Both the position numbers and the translations under genes were made by a program. Below are positions 1 to 6,706 of a stretch of 7,371 bases of DNA, piece by piece. The notes beneath the pieces were generated by a model. The model did not search any database and had not been told where the DNA came from. It saw only the letters and a list, made by a program, of their open reading frames with translations. This DNA is from an uncultured Bacillota bacterium. GTDB taxonomy: Bacteria > Bacillota > Clostridia > UBA1381. The stretch is taken from positions 1 to 7,371 of the forward strand of contig CASFSH010000374.1 in the NCBI GenBank assembly GCA_949297205.1. The letters are read 5' to 3'. Each line of letters begins with the position of its first letter. Within the stretch, counting starts at the first letter, position 1.

Positions 1-377
1 GAAAGAATGAGAACATTTTTAGGATTAAATTTTTCAAGAAATCCAAGATTTTGATATATTGCATTTGCTGTGCCTTTGTACCATTGTTCGGCTTTTGCAC
101 TTTGATATGGCGGGAGAACATACACCCCCCCATGATTTCTGTCCAGATCCCACGGATTGCCATTCCCTATATATGTATTCAATACAAGAGGCTGATATTG
201 CGTGAGAACTCCTACGGTATCAAGTCCCGAATGAGCACAATTGGACAGAGGAAAATCAATTATCCTGTATTTTCCCCCGAATTCAACGGCCGGTTTTGCT
301 ACATTTTTTGTCAATGCTCCGAGCCGGCTACCTTGTCCGCCTGCAAGAATCATGGCAACACATTCTTTAAAAATCAT
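1..377 (-). CDS. glgC: Glucose-1-phosphate adenylyltransferase (ADP-glucose pyrophosphorylase), N-terminal part, cut by the window edge
   Basis: This enzyme makes ADP-glucose from ATP and glucose-1-phosphate, the first committed step of bacterial glycogen synthesis in the cytoplasm. Only the first 125 codons are present. The start is the ATG at 375-377, preceded by GGAGGAG at 386-392 with 8 bases of spacing. The fragment begins MIFKECVAMILAGGQGSRLG, so the nucleotide-binding loop GGQGSRLG sits at residues 13-20. KPAVEFGGKYRIIDFPLSNC follows at residues 28-47, with conserved Lys28, Arg38 and Asp41. TQYQP (59-63), PWDLDR (75-80) and GTANAIYQN (102-110) then complete the front half of the nucleotidyltransferase fold. 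The intact glycine-rich loop favours catalytic GlgC over the degenerate paralogue GlgD. The ATG overlaps the glgB stop codon as ATGA, so translation is probably coupled to glgB. The rest of the enzyme, including the left-handed beta-helix domain, lies outside the window. Confidence 0.96.
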   Translation of the reverse strand, partial: MIFKECVAMILAGGQGSRLGALTKNVAKPAVEFGGKYRIIDFPLSNCAHSGLDTVGVLTQYQPLVLNTYIGNGNPWDLDRNHGGVYVLPPYQSAKAEQWYKGTANAIYQNLGFLEKFNPKNVLIL

Positions 378-2314
378 TTTTTAATCTCCTCCGTTTTTTT
401 TGTTTTTTGCCTTTGCTGTTTTTTTCGTTTAATATATACGGTTGATAATCCGCTTATATTAAAGTGAATGGTATAATTGAAATTTTCAAATTTTTCTTTT
501 TTTGCCTTCATTGTTCTTTTCCTGAACGAAGCATTTCCTCCGAATTTGGAATCTGCACTGGATAATACTATTTCATAATCGCCGGATTGGGGGACGCCTA
601 TTGTGTATCCTTTTCTGTCAACGGGAGTAAAATTGGAAACTATTATTGTATAGCTGCCCTTTGATTTCCCTTTTCTCATATAAGATAAAACGGAATTTTC
701 ATTGTCATGGTCATTTATCCATTCAAAGCCATCCCAGCTGTCATCTATTTGCCAGAAGGATTTTTCCGATGTGTAAAAATGATTAAGCGTTTTAACATAT
801 TCTTTTAATTTTTTATGTTTGTCTGTTTCAAGAACATTCCATTCCAATTGCTCTGCAAAACGCCATTCAAGAAACTGACCGAATTCTCCGCCCATAAAAA
901 GCAGTTTTTTGCCCGGAAGAGACATATAATAACCAAGCAAGGTTTTATAAGATTCAAATTTTTCGTCGTAGTTTCCGTACATTTTATCAATCAGGGAATG
1001 CTTTCCATGTACAACTTCATCATGGGACAACGGCAGAATGAAATTTTCCGAATAAGCATAGAACATTAAAAATGTTAAAAGATTATGATTCGGATTTCTG
1101 AAAAAAGGATCCATTGACATATAGCGCAAAGTGTCATTCATCCATCCCATATTCCATTTATAATTAAAGCCCAGACCGCCTTGTTCTGTAGGAGCGGTAA
1201 CATTTGCCCATGCTGTAGATTCTTCCGCTATCATTAGAATATTAGGAAAATTTGCAAACATTATTTTGTTTAATTTTTGCAAAAAGCTGATAGCTTCAAG
1301 ATTTTGATTTCCGCCGTAGATATTGGGTATCCACTCACCATGATTTCTGCTGTAGTCCCGGTATAACATTGAGGAAACAGCATCAACCCTTAAACCGTCA
1401 AAATGAAATTCTTTTACCCAATAGTATGCTGAGGACAGCAGGAAAGAAATTACCTCTCCCTTTGAATAATCAAAGACCATAGTTCCCCAGTCTTTATGTT
1501 CTCCCAGCCTTGTATCGGCATATTCATATGTGGGAGTACCGTCAAAATGATATAGCCCAAATGCATCCCTTGGAAAATGTGCACCAACCCAGTCCATGAT
1601 TACATATATTCCTGCTTTATGAAACTTATTTATTGCATATTTTAAGTCTTCCGGCGTACCGTAACGGCTTGTGGGAGAAAAGAATCCCGTTACCTGATAT
1701 CCCCATGAACCGTCATAAGGATATTCGCATATAGGCATAAATTCCACATGGGTATATCCCATATCAACGAGATATTCGCATAATTCATCGGCGAGTTCGC
1801 GGTAATTTAAAAAACTGCCGTCTTTATGCTGCCGCCAGCTGCCGGCATGCACTTCATATATGACCATAGGTTTATCATATGGTGCGGTTTTATTTCGCTT
1901 TTCAAGCCATTTTGCATCACTCCAGTCAAAACCTGACAAATCCCATACAATTGATGCAGAACCGGGACGAAGCTCTGAATAAAAGGCAAATGGATCTGCC
2001 TTAAGATGTATTTCGCCTTTTTTATCTTTTATTGCATATTTATATAAATCATTTTCTTTGATGCAGTCAAGAATCACAACCCATACACCTGTTGAGCCGA
2101 GCTTGTACATTGGATGCGATGTATTGTCCCAACCGTTAAAATCACCGGTTATATACACAGCTTGGGCATTTGGAGCCCATACCGCAAATCTCCATCCTTT
2201 ATCTATTTTATGAACTCCAAGGAATTCATATGACTGAAAATTTGTTCCTTCGTTAAATAAATACAGCTGATATTCGCTGATGCCTGTTTCATTTATTTCA
2301 GGTGCTTGGAGCAT
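374..2314 (-). CDS. glgB: 1,4-alpha-glucan branching enzyme, GH13 family
   Basis: GlgB cuts alpha-1,4 glucan chains and re-attaches the piece through an alpha-1,6 bond, making the branches of glycogen. The protein has 646 residues. An N-terminal CBM48-type beta-sandwich lies at about 25-125 (WRFAVWAPNA at 41-50, TGDFNGWD at 56-63). The GH13 barrel lies at about 150-500 and a C-terminal beta domain at about 530-630. The four GH13 regions are visible: DWVGAHFPRD (241-250), GLRVDAVSSMLYRDY (307-321, nucleophile Asp311), MIAEEST (361-367, acid/base Glu364) and LSHDEVVHGK (429-438, Asp432). It is shorter than the 728-residue E. coli enzyme, as expected for the form with one N-terminal domain. Region I has Gly-Ala where Pro-Gly or Pro-Ala is usual. 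After the normal end (TVYIKR) comes a Lys/Gln-rich tail of about 17 residues whose codons carry the glgC ribosome binding site. The start ATG has GAGAGG upstream at 2324-2329. It is the first gene after the promoter at 2464-2491. Confidence 0.97.
   Translation of the reverse strand: MLQAPEINETGISEYQLYLFNEGTNFQSYEFLGVHKIDKGWRFAVWAPNAQAVYITGDFNGWDNTSHPMYKLGSTGVWVVILDCIKENDLYKYAIKDKKGEIHLKADPFAFYSELRPGSASIVWDLSGFDWSDAKWLEKRNKTAPYDKPMVIYEVHAGSWRQHKDGSFLNYRELADELCEYLVDMGYTHVEFMPICEYPYDGSWGYQVTGFFSPTSRYGTPEDLKYAINKFHKAGIYVIMDWVGAHFPRDAFGLYHFDGTPTYEYADTRLGEHKDWGTMVFDYSKGEVISFLLSSAYYWVKEFHFDGLRVDAVSSMLYRDYSRNHGEWIPNIYGGNQNLEAISFLQKLNKIMFANFPNILMIAEESTAWANVTAPTEQGGLGFNYKWNMGWMNDTLRYMSMDPFFRNPNHNLLTFLMFYAYSENFILPLSHDEVVHGKHSLIDKMYGNYDEKFESYKTLLGYYMSLPGKKLLFMGGEFGQFLEWRFAEQLEWNVLETDKHKKLKEYVKTLNHFYTSEKSFWQIDDSWDGFEWINDHDNENSVLSYMRKGKSKGSYTIIVSNFTPVDRKGYTIGVPQSGDYEIVLSSADSKFGGNASFRKRTMKAKKEKFENFNYTIHFNISGLSTVYIKRKKQQRQKTKKTEEIKK
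386..392 (-). promoter_or_regulatory. Ribosome binding site of glgC, embedded in the end of glgB
   Basis: On the minus strand the sequence reads GGAGGAG, then 8 bases, then ATG. It is a near-perfect anti-Shine-Dalgarno match and fixes the glgC start. Because it lies inside the last codons of glgB (encoding Glu-Glu of the tail), ribosomes ending glgB arrive directly at the glgC start, which suggests translational coupling. Confidence 0.85.
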
Positions 2315-2417
2315 TTTATATATCCTCTCTTTCCTTTATCTGACGGTTGTTAAAAAATTTTGTTGTTATTTTATTATTAAAAAACAGAGTTATTCTATTC
2401 ATATAATTTAAAACAAT

Positions 2418-2438
2418 AAAATAAATGCGATTTATTTT
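2418..2438. repeat. Perfect 9-base inverted repeat around GCG in the glgB leader (possible operator or hairpin)
   Basis: The left arm AAAATAAAT (2418-2426) and right arm ATTTATTTT (2430-2438) are exact reverse complements, separated by GCG. The element lies about 20-40 bases downstream of the predicted glgB transcription start and about 125 bases before the glgB start codon. It could be an operator for a dimeric regulator or a weak hairpin in the mRNA leader. The arms contain only A and T in a very AT-rich region, so a chance origin is possible. I do not recognise it as a known operator. Confidence 0.4.
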
Positions 2439-2463
2439 TCATTCAAAATACATATATATTTAT

Positions 2464-2491
2464 ATTATATCATATTTTTTTTGTTTGTAAA
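2464..2491 (-). promoter_or_regulatory. Predicted sigma-A promoter for the glgBC operon
   Basis: On the minus strand, TTTACA (2486-2491) is followed by a 16-base spacer and TATAAT (2464-2469). A TG one base upstream of the -10 gives the extended form TGATATAAT. Transcription would start near 2457 and leave a leader of about 140 bases before glgB. The -10 is a perfect consensus and the -35 has one mismatch. The surrounding sequence is so AT-rich that -10-like boxes are common, but the full combination is convincing. Confidence 0.6.
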
Positions 2492-2823
2492 TACCATTTA
2501 AATTAGAAAAAAATATGAAACATTTGTGCAAAATAACAAAATTTACAAAGAAATAACAAGAAATATGTGTAATATAAAAAAAGAAAATATAATAATTATA
2601 ATTTTTTTTGTATTATTTTGACGGAATTATGACTTTTTTTAAAATTACAAATCTATATAAATTTTATGTAAATCTTTATAATTTTATGTGAAATAACTAA
2701 AAAATAAATATGTTTTGGACTTAATTTTGACTATGTGAATATATAAATTATTAAAAATAAAAAAAAGATGAAAATGATGTATTATTATATTTTTACAAAT
2801 TTTTAAAATTCGCCAAAAGTCAG
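2492..2823. other. AT-rich non-coding region between divergent promoters
   Basis: I find no open reading frame with a ribosome binding site, no RNA gene and no mobile element here. The stretch is extremely rich in A and T, with several homopolymer tracts. The only internal structure I can point to is an imperfect tandem repeat at 2650-2689 (AATCTATATAAATTTTATGT, then AATCTTTATAATTTTATGT). It separates the minus-strand glg promoter from the plus-strand pheST promoter and may hold upstream promoter elements or regulator sites that I cannot identify. Confidence 0.6.
2650..2689. repeat. Imperfect tandem repeat of about 20 bases
   Basis: Two copies lie side by side: 2650-2669 and 2671-2689. They share AATCT at the start and the exact 9-mer ATTTTATGT at the end (2661-2669 and 2681-2689), with the 9-mers exactly 20 bases apart, close to two helical turns. 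It may be a pair of protein-binding sites or simple-sequence drift in AT-rich DNA. Confidence 0.35.
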
Positions 2824-2852
2824 TTGACAATCGGATAAGTTTGTGATAAAAT
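2824..2852 (+). promoter_or_regulatory. Predicted sigma-A promoter for the T-box leader and pheST
   Basis: A perfect -35 box TTGACA (2824-2829) is followed by a 17-base spacer and TAAAAT (2847-2852), with TG at 2844-2845 giving an extended -10. Transcription would start near 2859, just ahead of the first T-box helix, so the position fits the leader well. Confidence 0.8.
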
Positions 2853-2858
2853 ACAAAA

Positions 2859-3099
2859 ATACGATGAAGATGTGTAAGTAGTATATATCCCGGTCATAAA
2901 AGAGAACGGATATCGTGGGCTGTAAGTATCCGTTATGATGATATGTATGAATTTCAGCATTGGAGTATTCTGCGAAAATTTTAGGATATAAGCAGGGTGT
3001 TATCGTTCACGCAAAAACGTATCGAGTGCGGAGCAGTGCTCCGAAATTGGGTGGTACCGCGGGTTATTATGCTCGTCCCTTATTGGGGCGGGTTTTTTT
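2859..3099 (+). ncRNA. T-box riboswitch (phenylalanine-specific leader of pheST)
   Basis: This leader senses uncharged tRNA-Phe and allows readthrough when it is bound. Stem I shows the S-turn AGUA (2877-2880), a 9-pair helix 2881-2889 with 2940-2948, and an upper helix 2906-2912 with 2927-2933. The AGAGA (2901-2905) and GGCUGUAAG loop sequences are typical of the distal tRNA-elbow-binding part. On the 3' side GAA (2949-2951), one base, then UUC (2953-2955) form the specifier loop; UUC is a Phe codon. A stem III pairs 2967-2973 with 2992-2998. The conserved T-box GGUGGUACCGCG is at 3050-3061. In the antiterminator, GGG (3049-3051) pairs with CCC (3077-3079) and GCGGG (3059-3063) with CUCGU (3072-3076). 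These flank the seven-base bulge UGGUACC, whose UGGU complements the ACCA end of tRNA-Phe. The competing terminator uses the same 3072-3079 strand. Confidence 0.96.
3072..3099 (+). terminator. Regulated intrinsic terminator of the T-box leader
   Basis: CTCGTCCC (3072-3079) pairs with GGGGCGGG (3085-3092) over 8 pairs including two G-U, with loop TTATT, followed by seven T (3093-3099). The left strand is shared with the antiterminator, so binding of uncharged tRNA-Phe would prevent this hairpin from forming. Confidence 0.95.
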
Positions 3100-3188
3100 G
3101 TTGTAAAAAATGAGGCTGTTTCATTTATTAAAACAGAAAAACTTCATTGAGTCATATATAATAAAATTATTGACGTTTACGTCGGAAC

Positions 3189-3193
3189 GGAGG
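3189..3193 (+). promoter_or_regulatory. Ribosome binding site of pheS, deciding its start
   Basis: GGAGG lies 6 bases before the ATG at 3200. The upstream in-frame ATG at 3110 follows a T-rich and A-rich run with no Shine-Dalgarno match and would add 30 residues that the family does not have, so 3200 is the chosen start. Confidence 0.93.
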
Positions 3194-3199
3194 AAAAAA

Positions 3200-4252
3200 A
3201 TGACAGATAAAACATCTCAGATTAAACAGGAATTTTTTGAAAAATTAAAAGAAGTTAAAGATATTGCTGACCTGGAAAATATTAAGGTTCAATATCTGGG
3301 AAAGAACGGCACTGTTACGGCATTGATGAAGGATATGAAGACACTTGATGCTGATATGAAAAAACAGTTCGGACAGGTTGTAAATCAGCTTAAAACAGAA
3401 GTATCAAATGCAGTGTCGGATAAGTTTGAGGAACTTAAAAAAGCCGCTGTTGAAAAGGAAATAAACTCAATGGCTGATTTTGACGTATCAACTCCGGCAA
3501 ACCTTGAAAGAGGATCCTATCATCCTATAACTCTTGTGCAGAGAGAGTGTGAAAAAATATTTAAGTCAATGGGATTTACAGTTGAGGATTACAGTGAAAT
3601 TGTAACGGATTATGAATGTTTTGAATCCCTTAACATACCTAAGCATCATCCGGCAAGGGATATGCAGGACACGTATTATCTTGAAAACGGACAGCTTTTA
3701 AAAACTCAGACATCTGCCGCACAGAATGCAATATACAAAAAATATAAAGATGCGCTCATAAATGAAGGTAAACCCATAAAGGCGATATTCCCCGGAAGAT
3801 GCTTCAGAAATGAAGCAACAGATGCCTGTCATGAAAATACATTTTTCCAGATGGAAGGTGTAATGGTTGATAAAAATATTTCTATTTCAAATTTGATATT
3901 CTTTATGAAAACAATGCTTTCCGAGGTATTCAGAAAGGATATAAAAGTAAGACTGCGCCCGGGATTTTTCCCATTTGTGGAACCCGGGTTTGAATTGGAT
4001 ATAAGCTGTCTGATATGCGGCGGAGACGGATGTCCGTCATGTAAACACAGCGGATGGCTTGAGTTATGTCCATGCGGTATGATACATCCCGAAGTCTTAA
4101 AAGCAGGCGGAATTGATCCTGAAGAATATACGGGATTTGCTTTCGGTCTCGGACTTACAAGACTTGCAATGATGAAATACGGTGTTAAAGATATTCGTGA
4201 TTTAAACAGCGGAAATTTAAAGAGTCTTTCGCAGTTTACCGATGATGAATAA
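3200..4252 (+). CDS. pheS: Phenylalanyl-tRNA synthetase alpha subunit
   Basis: PheS is the catalytic subunit of the cytoplasmic alpha2beta2 enzyme that charges tRNA-Phe. From the ATG at 3200 it has 350 residues, normal for the family. An N-terminal coiled-coil-like region (about 1-90, with many Lys and Glu) should contact tRNA. The class II core follows. It contains HPARDMQDTYY (150-160), LLKTQTSAAQ (166-175), motif 2 with PGRCFRNE (198-205) and FFQMEG (215-220), and motif 3 GFAFGLGLTRLAMM (312-325, Arg321). Two features differ from the E. coli and Thermus type. Gln170 stands where the TxTS motif usually has His. A cysteine-rich insert with Cys270, 273, 278 and 281 lies between the EPG (261-263) and the GMIHP (293-297) segments, with Cys290 and Cys292 close behind. 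The spacing C-x2-C-x4-C-x2-C suggests a zinc knuckle. The gene is transcribed from the T-box leader and is followed 17 bases later by pheT. Confidence 0.97.
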   Translation: MTDKTSQIKQEFFEKLKEVKDIADLENIKVQYLGKNGTVTALMKDMKTLDADMKKQFGQVVNQLKTEVSNAVSDKFEELKKAAVEKEINSMADFDVSTPANLERGSYHPITLVQRECEKIFKSMGFTVEDYSEIVTDYECFESLNIPKHHPARDMQDTYYLENGQLLKTQTSAAQNAIYKKYKDALINEGKPIKAIFPGRCFRNEATDACHENTFFQMEGVMVDKNISISNLIFFMKTMLSEVFRKDIKVRLRPGFFPFVEPGFELDISCLICGGDGCPSCKHSGWLELCPCGMIHPEVLKAGGIDPEEYTGFAFGLGLTRLAMMKYGVKDIRDLNSGNLKSLSQFTDDE

Positions 4253-4269
4253 GAGAGGAGAGGAAAGAT

Positions 4270-6630
4270 ATGTTTTTATCAATGAACTGGATTTCCGATT
4301 ATGTTGATTTAACGGGAATTGATAAATTAAAACTGATAAATAAATTTTCGTTATCTACTGCGGAAGTTGAAAATGAAATATTTTTCAAAGGAAGCGATAT
4401 AAAAGGCGTTGTAGTTGCTGAAATAAAAGAGGTAAACGATCATCCAAATTCAAAGAAATTACATCTTTTGAAGGTGGATGCAGGTGACGGAAAGCTTACC
4501 GAAGTTGTATGCGGCGCTCCGAATGTGCGTACAGGTATGAAAACTGCATTTGCAAAAGTGGGAGCACAAATCGGTGAAATTGAAATTACACCGAGGGAGT
4601 TGGCAGGATATGTATCAAACGGTATGTGCTGTTCCGAAAAAGAAATAGGTATCAGTGATAACCATGATGGTATAATGGAAATTACCGATGATGTAAAAAA
4701 CGGAACAGATCTGAAGGAAATATATGAAATAGATGATATTGTTTTTGAAGTTGACAATAAATCATTGACAAATCGTCCTGATTTATGGGGACATTACGGT
4801 ATTGCAAGAGAATTTGCCGCTTTGGCAGGAAGAGAATTAAAACCTCTTGAAACGGTGGATTTATCAAAGTATGATAATCTTCCCAAAGTAGATATGAAAA
4901 TTGAAGATAATTTGTGTCAGAGATACTCATGTATGCAGGTGAGAAACATCACAAGAAGTGTAAGCCCTGTAAATATGCGTATCAGATTGTTCTACTGCGG
5001 AATGAGAGCGATCAATTTTCTTGCGGATATGACAAACTATCTTATGCTTGAAATGGGACAGCCTATGCACGCTTTTGATTCAAGAAAGATAGAAAAGATA
5101 AGAATAAAGAGATTTGATAAGCCCTTTACCTTTAAAACTTTGGATGGTGTCGACAGAAATATTGATGAAAATACATTGATGATTTGCAATGATAATACAC
5201 CTGTTGCAATAGCCGGAATTATGGGTGGTTTGGATTCTGAAATTGTTGAGGATACAACAACCCTTACCCTTGAATCGGCAACCTTTGACGCTGTATCAAT
5301 CAGGAAATCAACGGTTAGACTTGCACACAGAACAGATGCTTCAATGAGATACGAAAAATGCCTTGATCCTGAAATGACTGTAACCGCTATTGCAAGATTT
5401 ATAAAATTGCTTACCGATATTGATGATAAGGTTGAAGTCGTATCTTCTCTCACCGATGAATATGCCGTTAAGTATGATAAAATAAATCTTGATTTTGATA
5501 AAAAGTTTGTTGACAGATATACCGGTATTGAAATTGATAATGATACAATAATTAAAACATTAAAATCACTGGGATTTGGAGTGGAATATGAAAATGATAA
5601 ATTCCATGTGGATGTTCCAAGCTGGAGAGCAACAAAAGATGTTACAATAAAAGCCGATATAATTGAAGAAATAACAAGAATATACGGTTATGACAACTTT
5701 GATGTAAATACAGCTTTAGCGCCTCTTTATCCGGTAAGGCCTGCGGAAGAGAAAAATGTTGAAGAAAAAATAAAGGATATTCTTGTAAAACGTTATTCAA
5801 TGCATGAGTTACATTCATATGTATGGGCATATTATGATGAATATAAGGAATTGGGAATAGAAGTTGAAGACAATATTAAGATTTTGAATGCAACCAATCC
5901 GAATATTGAAACAATAAGAAAATCAATTGTTCCAACACAACTGTGTCAGGTAAGATACAACAATTCATATGCACCTGATTTTGCAGTATTTGAAATAGGC
6001 AGAGTGGTTGACGGTATGACAGCCGATAATCTGTGCAATGAAAAGAAGAAGCTTACAATTACAATGTACAGTAAAACAAAATCAATGGAGGAGTTATATA
6101 TTCAGCTAAGAGATATTCTTTGTGTTATTTCAGATGATATAAAACATAAACCTCTTGCGTTTGAAAAGATGCAGGCAACCCATTCCTATCAGCATCCTAA
6201 AAATCTTAATGCGGTTATTTGCGACGGAAAAGCTATAGGAGAAATGGGTATAATTCATCCTGTGGTATCAAAGAAGGTTGACAAGAAAGCCAATATTGTA
6301 TATGCAGAAATTGATATAAACGATTTTGCCGATATAAAAAATGACAGTATTGTTTATTCCGAGCCTTCACGTTTCCCGGGAATGGAAATTGATGTTACAT
6401 TTGTGTCATCGGTATTTGCACCCATAGGAAATGCAGTGAGGGAAGAAAACTGTAAATGGATAAAAGATATAAAAATAGTTGATACCTATGTTGATGATAA
6501 TTCAAAATCCATAACCGTAAGAATATTCTTCTCGGATTCTGAAAGAACCCTTGTAAAGGATGAGGTTATGAAATATGTGGATTCGATTATAGAAAGATTG
6601 GAAAAACAGGGAATCAGTTTAAAGAAATAA
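4270..6630 (+). CDS. pheT: Phenylalanyl-tRNA synthetase beta subunit
   Basis: PheT builds the structural and editing half of phenylalanyl-tRNA synthetase, binding tRNA-Phe and hydrolysing Tyr-tRNA-Phe. It has 786 residues, typical for a bacterial PheT. An OB-fold tRNA-binding domain lies at about 40-150 (HPNSKKLHLLKVD at 58-70, VCGAPN at 80-85, GMCCSEKEIG at 118-127). It is followed by NRPDLWGHYGIARE (168-181). The B3/B4 editing domain spans about 205-380. It keeps the residues known from editing studies: His267 (GQPMHAFD), Glu335 (LESA) and Thr355/Ala357 (RTDAS). GIMGG is at 316-320. The B5 domain is at about 402-476 (VPSWRATKD at 449-457, IIEEITRIYGYD at 464-475). A catalytic-like domain at about 480-690 and the anticodon-binding FDX-ACB domain from about 697 to the end complete it. 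AGGAG at 4256-4260 lies 9 bases before the ATG. The gene is the last of the pheST unit and is followed by a terminator. Confidence 0.97.
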   Translation: MFLSMNWISDYVDLTGIDKLKLINKFSLSTAEVENEIFFKGSDIKGVVVAEIKEVNDHPNSKKLHLLKVDAGDGKLTEVVCGAPNVRTGMKTAFAKVGAQIGEIEITPRELAGYVSNGMCCSEKEIGISDNHDGIMEITDDVKNGTDLKEIYEIDDIVFEVDNKSLTNRPDLWGHYGIAREFAALAGRELKPLETVDLSKYDNLPKVDMKIEDNLCQRYSCMQVRNITRSVSPVNMRIRLFYCGMRAINFLADMTNYLMLEMGQPMHAFDSRKIEKIRIKRFDKPFTFKTLDGVDRNIDENTLMICNDNTPVAIAGIMGGLDSEIVEDTTTLTLESATFDAVSIRKSTVRLAHRTDASMRYEKCLDPEMTVTAIARFIKLLTDIDDKVEVVSSLTDEYAVKYDKINLDFDKKFVDRYTGIEIDNDTIIKTLKSLGFGVEYENDKFHVDVPSWRATKDVTIKADIIEEITRIYGYDNFDVNTALAPLYPVRPAEEKNVEEKIKDILVKRYSMHELHSYVWAYYDEYKELGIEVEDNIKILNATNPNIETIRKSIVPTQLCQVRYNNSYAPDFAVFEIGRVVDGMTADNLCNEKKKLTITMYSKTKSMEELYIQLRDILCVISDDIKHKPLAFEKMQATHSYQHPKNLNAVICDGKAIGEMGIIHPVVSKKVDKKANIVYAEIDINDFADIKNDSIVYSEPSRFPGMEIDVTFVSSVFAPIGNAVREENCKWIKDIKIVDTYVDDNSKSITVRIFFSDSERTLVKDEVMKYVDSIIERLEKQGISLKK

Positions 6631-6635
6631 TAATT

Positions 6636-6673
6636 AAAGCATATCTCCGGGATTATTTTCGGAGATATGTTTT
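6636..6673 (+). terminator. Intrinsic terminator of the pheST operon
   Basis: CATATCTCCG (6640-6649) pairs perfectly with CGGAGATATG (6660-6669) across a 10-base loop, followed by TTTTCTT. The stem can extend by G6639-T6670 and three A-T pairs (6636-6638 with 6671-6673). The T-tract is short and broken by C, so some readthrough into the next gene is possible. It begins 5 bases after the pheT stop codon. Confidence 0.88.
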
Positions 6674-6706
6674 CTTCATGAAAAACAAAAAAATATGAGG
6701 TTAATT

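Noticed and set aside
51..467. Plus-strand open reading frame of 138 codons
   Set aside because: It is antisense to glgC and the end of glgB, whose frames encode clear conserved motifs; it has no recognisable features.
2347..2366. TTGTTAA near the glgB start as a possible Rex operator
   Set aside because: Only one half-site matches; the other half reads TTTTGTT rather than the inverted TTAACAA, so the palindrome is missing.
2700..2760. Possible extra plus-strand promoter with TTGGAC or TTGACT and TATAAA-like boxes
   Set aside because: Matches are weak or wrongly spaced in very AT-rich DNA, and the promoter at 2824-2852 fits the T-box start far better.
3110..3199. A 30-residue N-terminal extension of PheS from an in-frame ATG
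   Set aside because: No ribosome binding site precedes it, the extension is unlike PheS, and GGAGG sits correctly before the ATG at 3200.
5037..5453. Minus-strand open reading frame of 138 codons inside pheT
   Set aside because: It is the shadow of a strongly conserved PheT editing domain and shows no motif or ribosome binding site of note.
6695..6706. Alternative upstream ATG for the lysine-N-methylase-like gene
   Set aside because: It is in frame but would put TGAGG inside the gene, has no ribosome binding site of its own, and the family normally begins with MKLI-like sequence.
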